From the NCBI RefSeq assembly GCF_032399705.1, contig NZ_CP135922.1, positions 5,394,001-5,458,000 on the forward strand: DNA of 64,000 nucleotides, given 5' to 3'. Positions 53,979 to 63,360 of this stretch are shown piece by piece; the stretch's first letter is position 1; each line of letters begins with the position of its first letter. The DNA is from Paenibacillus sp. BIC5C1 (GTDB lineage Bacteria; Bacillota; Bacilli; Paenibacillales; Paenibacillaceae). A program made the translations under genes and the position numbers. The notes beneath the pieces were generated by a model, which was not told where the DNA came from, searched no databases, and was given only the letters and a program-made list of their open reading frames with translations.

Positions 53979-54986
53979 CTAGGACCAGTCAAACAGTACA
54001 CCGTTATACTGGTCTTTATTCAATCTCAGTCCCTCGTATGCTTCTTGTGCTTGATCCGGCTTCATCACATGACTGATCAATGGTTCGATATGCAGCTTGT
54101 TCTTTAACATCAGTTCAAATACAATGTTCGAATTTCTCACCAGAGAATGCTTAACGAATTCGTTCGGCTCAACCGGGAAGCGCCATTCATGTGCCCCCTT
54201 AAACGTAATGCAGCCTCGTCCATACAGGTGGCAGTAATTCAATATATCAGTGACATCCGTGTTATATTCGCCTCGTGGACTGCCGAGGAAAATAATCTCT
54301 CCCAGCTTCCCGATCCACTCCAGACTTTGAACACCTACACTGGGTACACCCGTCGCCTCAATATGAGTGGATACACCTGCTCCATTCGTTATGGCATGTA
54401 TCTTTTCTTTTACTTTATCTTCTCCGCCATGAAGCGTATAGTCAACCCCACATGTCTGGGCAGTTCGAATTCGTTCCGGTGACAGGTCCACGCCAATCAC
54501 AGTTGCACCTTGAAGGCGTGCCAATTGAGCAGCCAAATTCCCTACAAGTCCAAGCCCCGTCACCCCCACAACGTCCCCAAGTTCAATATTGGATACACGA
54601 ACTGAGGTGAATGCCACGGTTACCATACGGGTGAAGGGAACCCACTTCAAATCCAAGTGCTCAGGTACCTTGATGAAAACATGATCTGTGGATACCACTT
54701 GATATTCAGCATGTTGACCATAATGAAACACAGCGTCCCCGGGCTGAACATGGCGTACACCCTGTCCCACCTCGATCACTTCACTTACACTTGCATACCC
54801 CGGACATACGGGAAGCTTGGCCCACTCTTCTTTTCCCGATAACATGGCCAGCTCCGTCCCCGGACTGATGAGGGAATAGATTAATTTAACCAATACTTCC
54901 TTCTCCCCTAGGGCTGGCAAAATAAAATCCTCTTCTACCGTTTCCACTTGCAGCGGACGAGCAAACATGATCTTTCTATTCTTCAT
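53979..54986 (-). CDS. Zinc-type alcohol/polyol dehydrogenase-like protein (MDR superfamily)
   Basis: 335 residues from the ATG at 54986 with AAAGGAG 8 nt upstream (an in-frame GTG at 54995 would lie in the site). N-terminal GroES-like fold and a Rossmann NAD(P) domain with GVTGLGLVGNLAAQLARLQG. The usual catalytic zinc residues (Cys at 37-45, GHE motif) are not evident: ISPGTELAMLSG replaces them, so it may be a zinc-free or atypical MDR enzyme of the kind found in bi-domain-oxidoreductase-like sugar pathways. Promoter and operator were not resolved; it is the first gene of the unit. Confidence 0.85.
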   Translation of the reverse strand: MKNRKIMFARPLQVETVEEDFILPALGEKEVLVKLIYSLISPGTELAMLSGKEEWAKLPVCPGYASVSEVIEVGQGVRHVQPGDAVFHYGQHAEYQVVSTDHVFIKVPEHLDLKWVPFTRMVTVAFTSVRVSNIELGDVVGVTGLGLVGNLAAQLARLQGATVIGVDLSPERIRTAQTCGVDYTLHGGEDKVKEKIHAITNGAGVSTHIEATGVPSVGVQSLEWIGKLGEIIFLGSPRGEYNTDVTDILNYCHLYGRGCITFKGAHEWRFPVEPNEFVKHSLVRNSNIVFELMLKNKLHIEPLISHVMKPDQAQEAYEGLRLNKDQYNGVLFDWS

Positions 54987-55118
54987 CACCTTCACTCCTT
55001 TCTTATCTTTTTAACTACAATATAAGACTTTTCATTCGCATTGTCTTTGATTGCAAAACCGATTTTTTATCTAAAACAACGATTTGATAACCTTTGCAAG
55101 CGAATCAAGCATAAATGT

Positions 55119-55153
55119 AAAAAGACTCACGAGATCCAATGATCTGTGAGTCT
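55119..55153 (-). terminator. Terminator of the GH85 gene
   Basis: AGACTCAC-a-GATC and GATC-tc-GTGAGTCT with TTTTT on the minus strand, about 160 bp after the stop codon. Confidence 0.75.
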
Positions 55154-55311
55154 CATAATCAATTATATTCAGTCGTAATCTGATGCAATGCGGTACATTC
55201 ATTAGATGACTGGCTACTTCAGGGATAGCCAGCCGTCATTGAAACCGGATTGGCCGCATGGTTCCTTTTTTGCTAATTTCACAGCTACACTTGTCACTTC
55301 TTAACCGCCAA

Positions 55312-57970
55312 CTACGGCTGCAACCCATGAACCTCAAATTCATAGATTCGGGCTGCGGTATCACCGCCCTGCGTAGGTTTCAGCACATTCAGCTTCACAT
55401 AACGAGCCTTGACCAGCGCAATTGCATCCGAGGTTTCGGCTGCGGCGTTCCCCTGTACATGAACTACATCTGACCAATTCACGCCATCAGCACTGACCTG
55501 GATCGAATAGTCGCTTGTATTAAAACCAGACCATTCCCCACCGCTCTCCGCATGTTTGATGACAAAACCGCTGATCTGATGTTCTTTGCCAAGATCAACT
55601 TGCAGCCAATGCGGCTGGTTACCCAGTGCGCACCACTTGCTGTTGTCCGTCATCTTGCCGTCAATTGCCTTTCCCGCACCTTCAGCAGGTCCACAGGCAT
55701 GGTCGGCAGTGGCCGTTTTGCCAAGTGCGACATTTTTGATCCCGGAAGCACCCTTGCTTACGGTGATCAAAGCTTGCTTCGTTACGGTATCCTGCCCCGA
55801 ACTGTTGGTAGCTGTAAGCGTCACATTGTACGTGCCTTCCTTGTCATACGTTACCACTGGATTTTGCTCCGTGCTGACAGCCGGACTGCCATTCTCAAAA
55901 GTCCAAGACCAGCCTTCCGTCACCTCGGAAGAGAGATCAGTGAAATGCACTTGCTGGCCAGGTGTGATAAGTGTTGCATCGGCCTTGAATCCTGCTTCCG
56001 GCTTCGGATACGCTGGCCACTGGATGGTCACGCTTGCAGCTTGGCCTCGCTCATATTTTGCATTCACTGCCACGACTTTCAGTATAGTTGCCTGTTCCGC
56101 GTTGATTCTCTTCATCTCAGGCACATAGAAGACGTTATTGGTGGTCGCACCCACCCAAGTCTCTTTGCCGTCGGGCAGAACACGGTAAATCTCATACTGC
56201 TGAACTTCCTCATCCAGTGCTTTCCACTGCAATCTGGCATCACCGTATATACCCCCGCGGAAATCGGATTGGATGACATTCAATTCTTGAACTGCTTCAA
56301 GTTGCTTCACTGGATTAGAATTGTTCCGAATGGATATCTGACCAATATGGATGTCATAATCCGATATGATTTCCTTGCTGTCAAAATGCAGAGACAATGC
56401 CACAATCCGCTTTCCTTTGTAAGGCGTCAGATTCAAGATGTCCGTCGTCCACCCCGATGCCTTTTTGTCTTTTACATCCAGAAAGACGAACTGGTCAGGA
56501 CGGTCTGCAAAAGCCAGGCCAACCTTCATGCTCGGCTTGTTCTGCGTTTTGTACGTGATCGACAGCTTGGTAGCTGGCTCAATCTTCAGATCGGTTTGAT
56601 ACAGCTTCAGATGGGTGGCATTCGCCGAACTTAGCGTACCCGATACCTTGAGGGAACTGCCCCCATAGTAGGCATCCGACCAATCCAGGGACGGCGTAAG
56701 TGCGTTACCTTTACTCTCTGTCAGCCAGCGCCATGTCGGAAGTACGTCCTGCAAACTGCGATTATTCCATCCAGTCTCCCGCACCTGCGTGCCATCCCAC
56801 ATAGAATTTCTCGCCACTGCCCGTGTTGAAGTTGGTCGTGAATGGCAGTTGGTCCACCGGCGATGATTCAACCACATTGTTCGCAATCCCTTTCCAGGCC
56901 TGGCTTGTCGCCGTATTTGCCGGGTTGCCGTTCTGCCCTACCCAGAATTTATTTTCACGATCAAAGAAATCGGTCATGCTGTCCGCGCTGTTGTACGACC
57001 AATCCGGTCGATAAATGCCGAGGGAAGTTACAGCCGGTTTCCCCTCAGGAAACAGCAAATTCCATTTCAGACTGGTATCGTATCCTTTTGCTTCCACATC
57101 AATACCTGCGAACAGTTCAAATGGCGATCTGCCCAGGCTTTTGGCTTTGGCCGCAGAACTGCCAAGATCATTCCACCAGAAATTCAGGAACATGCTGTCC
57201 GATACCTTGTTCCCGTTATCCTGAAGGAACATCGCATTCCGGTCCGTCAGCGCATTTTGCCATGAAATATTGCCTTCCTTCGTCATGGAATCATACCAGA
57301 TGATCTCCATACCCGCGGGCTTATGATCTTGAAGATAACGGAGGAATGTCTTCATTAACTGTGCGTCAGTGGCTGTTCCACCTTCAGTCTCCTGGTTGAT
57401 AAACCAACCGTCAAAACCGTAATACTCTGCCACCTCTATCAGTTTATCCGCAGCCGGGAAGGAGCCGTCGCTGTTCTGCTGAAGCATTTGCTTCACCCAC
57501 TCATATTTTCCACCGTATACGGATGGCGGGAAGAACACTGTGCCCATGATTGGCACTCCGTTCCGGTGTGCCGCATCAATCGTGTCAGCGCTTGGCGGCA
57601 CAATAATACCTTCACCCGCCGAGCCACCCCAATATACGAGCTTGTCGACATACTGCCAGTAAGAGAACGTATTTGCAGAAAATGTATCCGATCCCTGTGA
57701 TGGAACGCCGCTGGTTCCCTGGTTCAGTGCAGACAAGGCCATCACTTTGGGATCTTTCGTTGCGTTCGGGTTAACTGCCTCTCCTGTGAATCGGCTTTGG
57801 AGTGGAATAGTGCTCCGGTTGAAGGCCGCATCCGGGTCGGAAGCTGGATTCCAGTTAAGCAATTGTTCAGGCAGCCAATAGGATGAATAAGGTTGCTTCG
57901 CCAAGGCCGCTGAGGAAAGAACAGCGCATACCAATACTACAAATATGAGACTCGCACCAAGTTTTTTCAT
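55312..57970 (-). pseudogene. GH85 endo-beta-N-acetylglucosaminidase, split by an apparent 1-nt frameshift
   Basis: A secreted enzyme that cuts the chitobiose core of N-glycans. Start ATG 57970 with GGAGGG; signal peptide LGASLIFVVLVCAVLSSAALA. The GH85 domain reads SSYWLPEQLLNWNPASDPDA, KLVYWGGSAGEGIIVPPSAD, and YYGFDGWFINQETEGG (the N-x-E catalytic pair). At 56796-56798 an extra C in a CCC run (GGG on the coding strand) shifts the frame: the first part ends with 402 residues at 56762, and homology continues in the next frame from DGTQVRETGWNNRS to 55312. The second part has GH85 C-terminal beta-domains, a PKD domain (WSWTFENGSPAV) and an F5/8-type C (discoidin) domain. Either a real lesion or a sequencing error. 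Confidence 0.88.
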
Positions 57971-58010
57971 GCCATACCCTCCAATCCATTTTTGGCAATC
58001 CAATCAGGGT

Positions 58011-58049
58011 AAAAAAAGAAACGCCCGTCAAACCAGGACAGACGTTTCC
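58011..58049 (-). terminator. Terminator between binding-protein gene and GH85 gene
   Basis: GAAACGtCtGTC and GACgGgCGTTTC stem with seven T on the minus strand, 22 bp behind the stop codon of the binding-protein gene; some readthrough into GH85 is possible. Confidence 0.75.
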
Positions 58050-58070
58050 ATGTCTACTTTATAATTCAGG

Positions 58071-59570
58071 TTATTTTTGATTTGCAGCTTTCCATTCGTC
58101 GTACTGCTTTTGCGCTTCCGCAATCACTTTATCCAGACCTGCCGCTTTCAACTTCTCGATCGCTTTCGGCAGATGCTCATCCGGGTCAACAGCTCCCGTC
58201 ATGATGGATGGGTAGAATTCCTTCACGATGGCGGAGATGGAAGCCACTTCCGTCTTCACCGGATCAGGATTGAAGTTGAAGCCAAAGCTCGGGGCAACTT
58301 TCGCGGAATTGTTGAATTCCTTGAACGCTTCCCACTTATCGGCTGGATCTTCCTTGTGCATGTAGGTCAAGAACAGGTTACCCAGAGCAAAACCGGGCAT
58401 CTGGAATCCGTCCTTCATCGCTGGCAGATCCTCTATGACATTATCCGAAATCTTGTTGTAATGTGTTCCTTCAATACCGTAGTTGATCAGGTTACGCAGA
58501 TATGGATCGGTATTGAGCAAGTTCAGGAACATCATAGCCCGTTCCGGGTTCTTGGAGTTCGCCGAAATTGCATGCATAGCGCCTGTTGCTGAGCCAGTGA
58601 AAATAACCGGATCCTGCATCGGTGTAGTCACGATATCATAGCCCGCACTTCTGGACCATCCCAGTTCGGCGTACGGCTGTGTCTGTTCACGGTCAACAAA
58701 CCATTTGCCTGTTTTGATGTTGTCGATGCCTTCCAGTGTCGCTACATCCTTGCGCAGATAACCAGCCTGATAGTATTTACGGATGGTTTTCAATGAGCTT
58801 TTCAGCTCTTCAGATTCCAACACATTAACGTATTTACCGGTGTCTCCATTCATGTTGATACCAACCGGGAATTCGTCACCGAGCAGGAAGTCGAACGCCA
58901 GATAAGGCTTAAAGCCCTTCGGAACAGCCAGCGGAGTAATGTCTGCTGGTTCATTGTCCTTGATTTGCTGCAGGTAAGGCTCCAGATCTTCTAATGTACG
59001 AATCTTGCTGATGTCCATGTTGTATTTATCAACGTACTGCTTGTTGAACCGCCATACCCATTGCGAAGCCAACTCTTTATTAACTGGCACGGCATAGTTT
59101 TGGCCATCAATCTGCGATCCTGTGAGGAATCGTGGATCAAGCTGCTCTTTAATGCCCTGACCATACTTATCCAACAGATCATTGATTGGCAGGAAGGCTC
59201 CTCTGGTGGCATTTGGCAGATAGTCATAAGCCCAGGAAGAGGTGAAAGCGATATCATAATTTTCGCCCGAAGCGGTAATGACTGGCATACGTTTGGAATA
59301 ATCACCCCAGTCAATCATCGTGATGTCGACGGTTGTATTTATTTTCTCCATTAAGTATTTGTTCATTTCTTCCTGTACCATTGGCAGATCGCGCTGTGGA
59401 CCACCAATCAGATATACTTTGAGCTTCACTGTGTCCTTATCGCCGGATTCTCCCCCGGATGCCGCATTTCCGCTTGTATCATTGGTATTACTGCCACTGC
59501 AGCCTGCTAGAACAGTAGAAAAAGCAAGCAGTAAAGTAACCATGAGCAGAGCGATTTTTCTTGTCTTCAT
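58071..59570 (-). CDS. Oligosaccharide ABC transporter substrate-binding lipoprotein
   Basis: 499 residues from the ATG at 59570 (GGGGGAT site). Lipobox LAGC (cysteine at 23). Large LipO/YtcQ-type extracellular solute-binding protein with YLIGGPQRDLPMVQEEMNKYL, a SSWAYDYLPNATRGAFLPIN segment and a C-terminal KLKAAGLDKVIAEAQKQYDEW tail. This type feeds LplB/YtcP-like permeases. With the GH85 enzyme just downstream, imported substrates are likely glycan fragments released from N-glycans, which is an inference from gene order. Confidence 0.93.
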   Translation of the reverse strand: MKTRKIALLMVTLLLAFSTVLAGCSGSNTNDTSGNAASGGESGDKDTVKLKVYLIGGPQRDLPMVQEEMNKYLMEKINTTVDITMIDWGDYSKRMPVITASGENYDIAFTSSWAYDYLPNATRGAFLPINDLLDKYGQGIKEQLDPRFLTGSQIDGQNYAVPVNKELASQWVWRFNKQYVDKYNMDISKIRTLEDLEPYLQQIKDNEPADITPLAVPKGFKPYLAFDFLLGDEFPVGINMNGDTGKYVNVLESEELKSSLKTIRKYYQAGYLRKDVATLEGIDNIKTGKWFVDREQTQPYAELGWSRSAGYDIVTTPMQDPVIFTGSATGAMHAISANSKNPERAMMFLNLLNTDPYLRNLINYGIEGTHYNKISDNVIEDLPAMKDGFQMPGFALGNLFLTYMHKEDPADKWEAFKEFNNSAKVAPSFGFNFNPDPVKTEVASISAIVKEFYPSIMTGAVDPDEHLPKAIEKLKAAGLDKVIAEAQKQYDEWKAANQK

Positions 59571-59628
59571 GTGTATCCCCCTTATCAATGTTATTGTTAC
59601 TGCCCTTTGAGGGCAGGCACAACCAGAC

Positions 59629-60585
59629 TTATTCTTTGACCGAACCGATGGTCAGGCCTTGTATAAAATACTTTTGGAAAAACGGATACGCCAGCGCAAC
59701 CGGCAGTGTAGCCAAGACAACCATTGCCATGCGGACGGTCTCCGTTGGCAGTGTCGAGGCAATGTCATAGGACACGACCCGGCTGCTGTTTTGCACAACA
59801 AAATCCATATTGTTCTGTATTCGAATCAGCAATGTCTGGAGTGGAATCAAATTCGCATTGTCGATATAGAGCAGCGCATTGAACCAGTCATTCCAGAATC
59901 CTAACGTACTGAACAATCCAATAGTCGCAATGCCCGGTAACGAAATCGGCAGTACGATGCGCGTATAGATACCGAATTCAGTAGCTCCGTCGATTTTGGC
60001 CGATTCAATAACCGCATCCGGCACAGTGGTCGTGAAAAATGTACGCATAACGATAATGTAAAAAGCGTTCATGATTGACGGCAGGATCAGCGCCCAGATT
60101 GAATCCCGCAAGTGCAGCACCTGCGTAACCACTATGTAACTGGGAACGAGACCGCCGGAAAATAGCATGGTGAAGAAGGCCAAAAAGCTGAAAAACCGAC
60201 GCTGAGCAAAATTTTTGCGCGAGATGGCGTACGCATACGTCGTGACCAAATACAGTGTGAGCGCGGTTCCAACAACCGTCACCGTTAAGGTAACCCCAAA
60301 CGATTGGGCCATCTGCTGCCCGGATTCCATAAGGAATCGGTAGGCATCCAGCGTCCAGACTTCAGGGAATAACTTAAATCCATTGATCGCCAGCGTCTTC
60401 TCATCGGTAAATGAGATGATAACGATGAACAGAAACGGAAAGATACAAGATAAGGCAAAAAGACCGATAGCTATATTAAAAATCACATTGGATAAAGGCG
60501 AAATGGCATTCAAATCTTTCGATTTCTGTCTGGTCCTCTTCGCATGGGCAGATGCCCGCTTTACCGGTTCGCTTAAATTACTCAT
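59629..60585 (-). CDS. Carbohydrate ABC transporter permease (YtcP/LplC type)
   Basis: 318 residues from the ATG at 60585 with GGGGGTG. Six membrane helices; MRTFFTTTVPDAVIESAKIDGATEFGIYTRIVLPISLPGIAT contains the EAA loop (AKIDGA...PI). The C-terminal PFFQKYFIQGLTIGSVKE is the LplC/YtcP hallmark. The N-terminal about 35 residues are basic and cytoplasmic. Cotranscribed with the other permease and the binding protein. No ATPase gene is in the window; this transporter type uses a shared MsmX-like ATPase. Confidence 0.95.
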   Translation of the reverse strand: MSNLSEPVKRASAHAKRTRQKSKDLNAISPLSNVIFNIAIGLFALSCIFPFLFIVIISFTDEKTLAINGFKLFPEVWTLDAYRFLMESGQQMAQSFGVTLTVTVVGTALTLYLVTTYAYAISRKNFAQRRFFSFLAFFTMLFSGGLVPSYIVVTQVLHLRDSIWALILPSIMNAFYIIVMRTFFTTTVPDAVIESAKIDGATEFGIYTRIVLPISLPGIATIGLFSTLGFWNDWFNALLYIDNANLIPLQTLLIRIQNNMDFVVQNSSRVVSYDIASTLPTETVRMAMVVLATLPVALAYPFFQKYFIQGLTIGSVKE

Positions 60586-60609
60586 GGACAGCACCCCCTT
60601 GCCGCAAGC

Positions 60610-61539
60610 CTAGAATACGGCATAATCCTTTTCAATTTTACGCACAGCATAGTTTGCCAGCAGGACAAGAATCAAACCGACAACCGATTGATACAATCCT
60701 GTAGCTGTACTCATTCCTGTATCACCCATAATGGTCAAGCCGCGGTATACAAACGTGTCGATGACATTGGTGACCGGATACAGCGCACCAGAATCCCGCG
60801 GAACCTGATAGAATAGTCCAAAGTCGGAACGGAAGATCCCGCCGATCGCCAGAATGGTGAGGATGATCATCAGTGGGCGGAGCAGTGGCAGCGTAATGTA
60901 CCGGATCTGTTTCCACTTCGTGGCGCCGTCGATCATCGCTGCCTCATAATAAGAACGGTCGATACCTGCGATTGCCGCCAGATAAACTACACTGCCATAA
61001 CCTGCACCTTTCCACAGGCCGAGCAGAATGAGAAAATACGGCCAATACCCTGTCTCACTGTACCAACTAACCGGATCTCCACCAAAATAGGTAATGATCT
61101 GGTTGAACACACCCTTTTCTACACTCAGAAACGAGAAGACGAAATAACTGATAATAACCCATGACAGGAAATAAGGCATAAACATTGCGGTCTGGTAGAT
61201 CTTCGCCAGCCGTTTGTTCAGCAGTTCGTTCATGATGATCGCAAGCGTCACCGCGAGCACCAACCCGAGAAAGATCAGACCCAGGTTATACAGAATGGTA
61301 TTACGTGTGATGATATAGGCGTCACTGGTGGAGAACAGAAACTCAAAGTTTTTGAACCCGACCCATTCGCTTTTTAGAACGCTTTCAAGAAATCCGCCCG
61401 GATGAATCCGGAAGTCCTTAAAAGCAATAATCGTTCCGAACATTGGCAAATAGGCAAAAATGATAAACCAAGCTGCTCCCGGCAGTACCAGCAGAAGAAA
61501 CGCCTTGTTCTTCATCAGACTTTTGAAGATGCCCTGCAC
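60610..61539 (-). CDS. Carbohydrate ABC transporter permease (LplB type)
   Basis: 309 residues, GTG start at 61539 with AGGAGGG. Six membrane helices, with the opening LLVLPGAAWFIIFAYLPMFG, FKDFRIHPG and an EAA loop in YYEAAMIDGATKWKQIRYITLP. C-terminal MGDTGMSTATGLYQSVVGL and VRKIEKDYAVF are typical of the LplB group. Gap to the next permease gene is 24 bp, so cotranscription is certain. First gene of the transporter unit downstream of a putative cre site. Confidence 0.95.
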   Translation of the reverse strand: MQGIFKSLMKNKAFLLLVLPGAAWFIIFAYLPMFGTIIAFKDFRIHPGGFLESVLKSEWVGFKNFEFLFSTSDAYIITRNTILYNLGLIFLGLVLAVTLAIIMNELLNKRLAKIYQTAMFMPYFLSWVIISYFVFSFLSVEKGVFNQIITYFGGDPVSWYSETGYWPYFLILLGLWKGAGYGSVVYLAAIAGIDRSYYEAAMIDGATKWKQIRYITLPLLRPLMIILTILAIGGIFRSDFGLFYQVPRDSGALYPVTNVIDTFVYRGLTIMGDTGMSTATGLYQSVVGLILVLLANYAVRKIEKDYAVF

Positions 61540-61666
61540 GGCTGTCCCTCCTTATAATCTCGTTCATTATCGCTTTAGCTGCATCCAGTATTAATCCCCT
61601 ATAATCAACACTGGACCTAAGCTCTTTTGTTGCTTTGGATTTCCTCGTTCACTCCTACCTCCATTA

Positions 61667-61680
61667 TGCAAGCGCTACCA
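61667..61680. promoter_or_regulatory. Putative catabolite-responsive element (cre)
   Basis: TGCAAGCGCTACCA matches the CcpA consensus TGWAANCGNTNWCA except at positions 3 and 12. It is 128 bp before the LplB-type permease gene, in line with carbon catabolite control of the glycan transporter. Confidence 0.4.
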
Positions 61681-61747
61681 ATTTTGAGATAGTTGAAAAA
61701 ACCAATAATTTGATGGATTAATTAAAGATCGTGCATTCATTGCATTA

Positions 61748-61779
61748 CAAAAAAGACACCCCCACATGGGGAGTGTCTC
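61748..61779 (-). terminator. Terminator of the two-component genes
   Basis: GAGACACtCCCC and GGGGtGTCT stem with TTTTTT on the minus strand, 22 bp after the regulator stop codon, separating it from the transporter unit. Confidence 0.8.
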
Positions 61780-61800
61780 CATTCAGCCGGAGCCCCCGGC

Positions 61801-63360
61801 TTATTTTTTCATGTAGATCGACCGCAGCTCCGTAGGAGAAACGCCAGCATATTTCTTAAACTGTCTGTAAAAATAAGTGGAGTCCCAATAACCCACCTCG
61901 CCCGCTATTTCTGCCGTCTTTTTGTCCGAATATAACAGCAAATGAGTGGCACGCTCGATCCGGTACTGGTTCACATAATCAGAAAACGTGGTACCGACCT
62001 CTTGCTGGAACAATTGGCCGAGGTAGTTCGGATGAAGCTCCATCCTCTGGCTGAGCGTCTTAAGTGAAAGCTCATCTTGATAGTGATTTTTCACCACCTC
62101 CAGCACAGACATGATATGCGGGCTGTACGTTTTCTCGGCGGTATGATATGTATCCAGCGTGTGATGAACAACTTTTCTGACCAATTGTTTCAGTTTGCTG
62201 AGCGTATGAATTCTGGACAGGGGCCCGAAGATGTCTCCGTAGTCAGGCGTTTTCTCCAGTTCCTTGGCGGCCAGCATAAGCTGGATGGCAGAATTGAAGA
62301 ACAGTGTTCTCGCGAGACAAAGTTCCTTACCCTCAACACTGAAGAATTCGTCGATGAACCGGTCCACCTCTGTACCTTCCCCATCCCGCAGCAGCTTGTG
62401 GAATTGCTCCATCGCTGGCCCTGGCTTCTCTTGATGCTGATTGGTAGGTTCTTCGTTCTCCACTTGCATGATAAAGGTATTACAATCCATAAACAAATGA
62501 TTCTGAAGCCACAGCTTGACAGACTTACAGCTCTTCGGAAAACCCAGATAGGTCGACTCGGATTGACCGATGATCCCCCATACACGTGCACCTGTGTCCT
62601 CAGCAACCGCTTGCTTCATCTTGTTAAGTGCCTGGAGCTGCCATTCATCACTACTTTCCGTACCTGATGAAATGAACAGCAGCATGATGTCTCCCTCCTG
62701 ATCGGGGAAACAGATGATACCGCAGCCATCCGGGAGGTCTTTGTTCCCGATCTGCTCACACTTCTCAGCAATTCCAGGCAGATACATCTGGGAATCCTCC
62801 CCTTTATCCTCCCCTACAATTCGCAAAGAAGCCGCACAATATGTGGACTTATTCATGGGAATCTCAAGCAGCTGCGCACGCTCACGGAATTCTTTGGCGT
62901 CAATGGTCTCGTTCGCCCACCGCTGCAAAATATTGTTGCGCAGAATCCTCCAGCTCTGATCCATCTGAATCTGGCGCATCTCTTCGTGCTCCCAATCCTG
63001 CTGCATATGCTTGATGGTCGCTTCCAGTTCATCCATATTGACTGGCTTGAGGAGGTAGTTCTCGACTCCAAGCGAGATGCCTTCCCGCACATATTTGAAT
63101 TCTTCGTAACCGCTCAAAATAATGAATTTAGTATATGGATTGCGCGCTTTAGTCTCCCGGATCAATTCAAGTCCGGTCATTTGCGGCATCATGATATCCG
63201 TAATAATCAGATCGACAGGAACCTCGTCCATCATTGCTAGCGCTTCCAACCCATTGCAAGCCGTTCCGGCAATTTGCATATTATTCTGATCCCAATCAAT
63301 GATGGCTTGCATTCCTTTCACAATAAGCGGCTCATCATCGACCAACATTACACTTCTCAT
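61801..63360 (-). CDS. YesN-type response regulator with AraC HTH
   Basis: 519 residues. Receiver domain 1-120: MLVDDEPLI, phospho-aspartate in LIITDIMMPQMTG (54), KPVNMDELEA lysine. A middle region of about 270 residues has no known domain, as in other YesN proteins. Two HTH motifs close the protein: LSLKTLSQRMELHPNYLGQLF and KTAEIAGEVGYWDSTYFYRQF, ending GVSPTELRS. The start overlaps the kinase stop codon. It should activate the ABC transporter and glycosidase genes downstream upon extracellular glycan sensing by the partner kinase. Confidence 0.95.
   Translation of the reverse strand: MRSVMLVDDEPLIVKGMQAIIDWDQNNMQIAGTACNGLEALAMMDEVPVDLIITDIMMPQMTGLELIRETKARNPYTKFIILSGYEEFKYVREGISLGVENYLLKPVNMDELEATIKHMQQDWEHEEMRQIQMDQSWRILRNNILQRWANETIDAKEFRERAQLLEIPMNKSTYCAASLRIVGEDKGEDSQMYLPGIAEKCEQIGNKDLPDGCGIICFPDQEGDIMLLFISSGTESSDEWQLQALNKMKQAVAEDTGARVWGIIGQSESTYLGFPKSCKSVKLWLQNHLFMDCNTFIMQVENEEPTNQHQEKPGPAMEQFHKLLRDGEGTEVDRFIDEFFSVEGKELCLARTLFFNSAIQLMLAAKELEKTPDYGDIFGPLSRIHTLSKLKQLVRKVVHHTLDTYHTAEKTYSPHIMSVLEVVKNHYQDELSLKTLSQRMELHPNYLGQLFQQEVGTTFSDYVNQYRIERATHLLLYSDKKTAEIAGEVGYWDSTYFYRQFKKYAGVSPTELRSIYMKK

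Noticed and set aside
55552..56634. Plus-strand open frame of 360 codons opposite the GH85 gene
   Set aside because: Arginine/cysteine/leucine-rich antisense translation with no domain or ribosome binding site; the opposite strand has clear PKD and discoidin domains.
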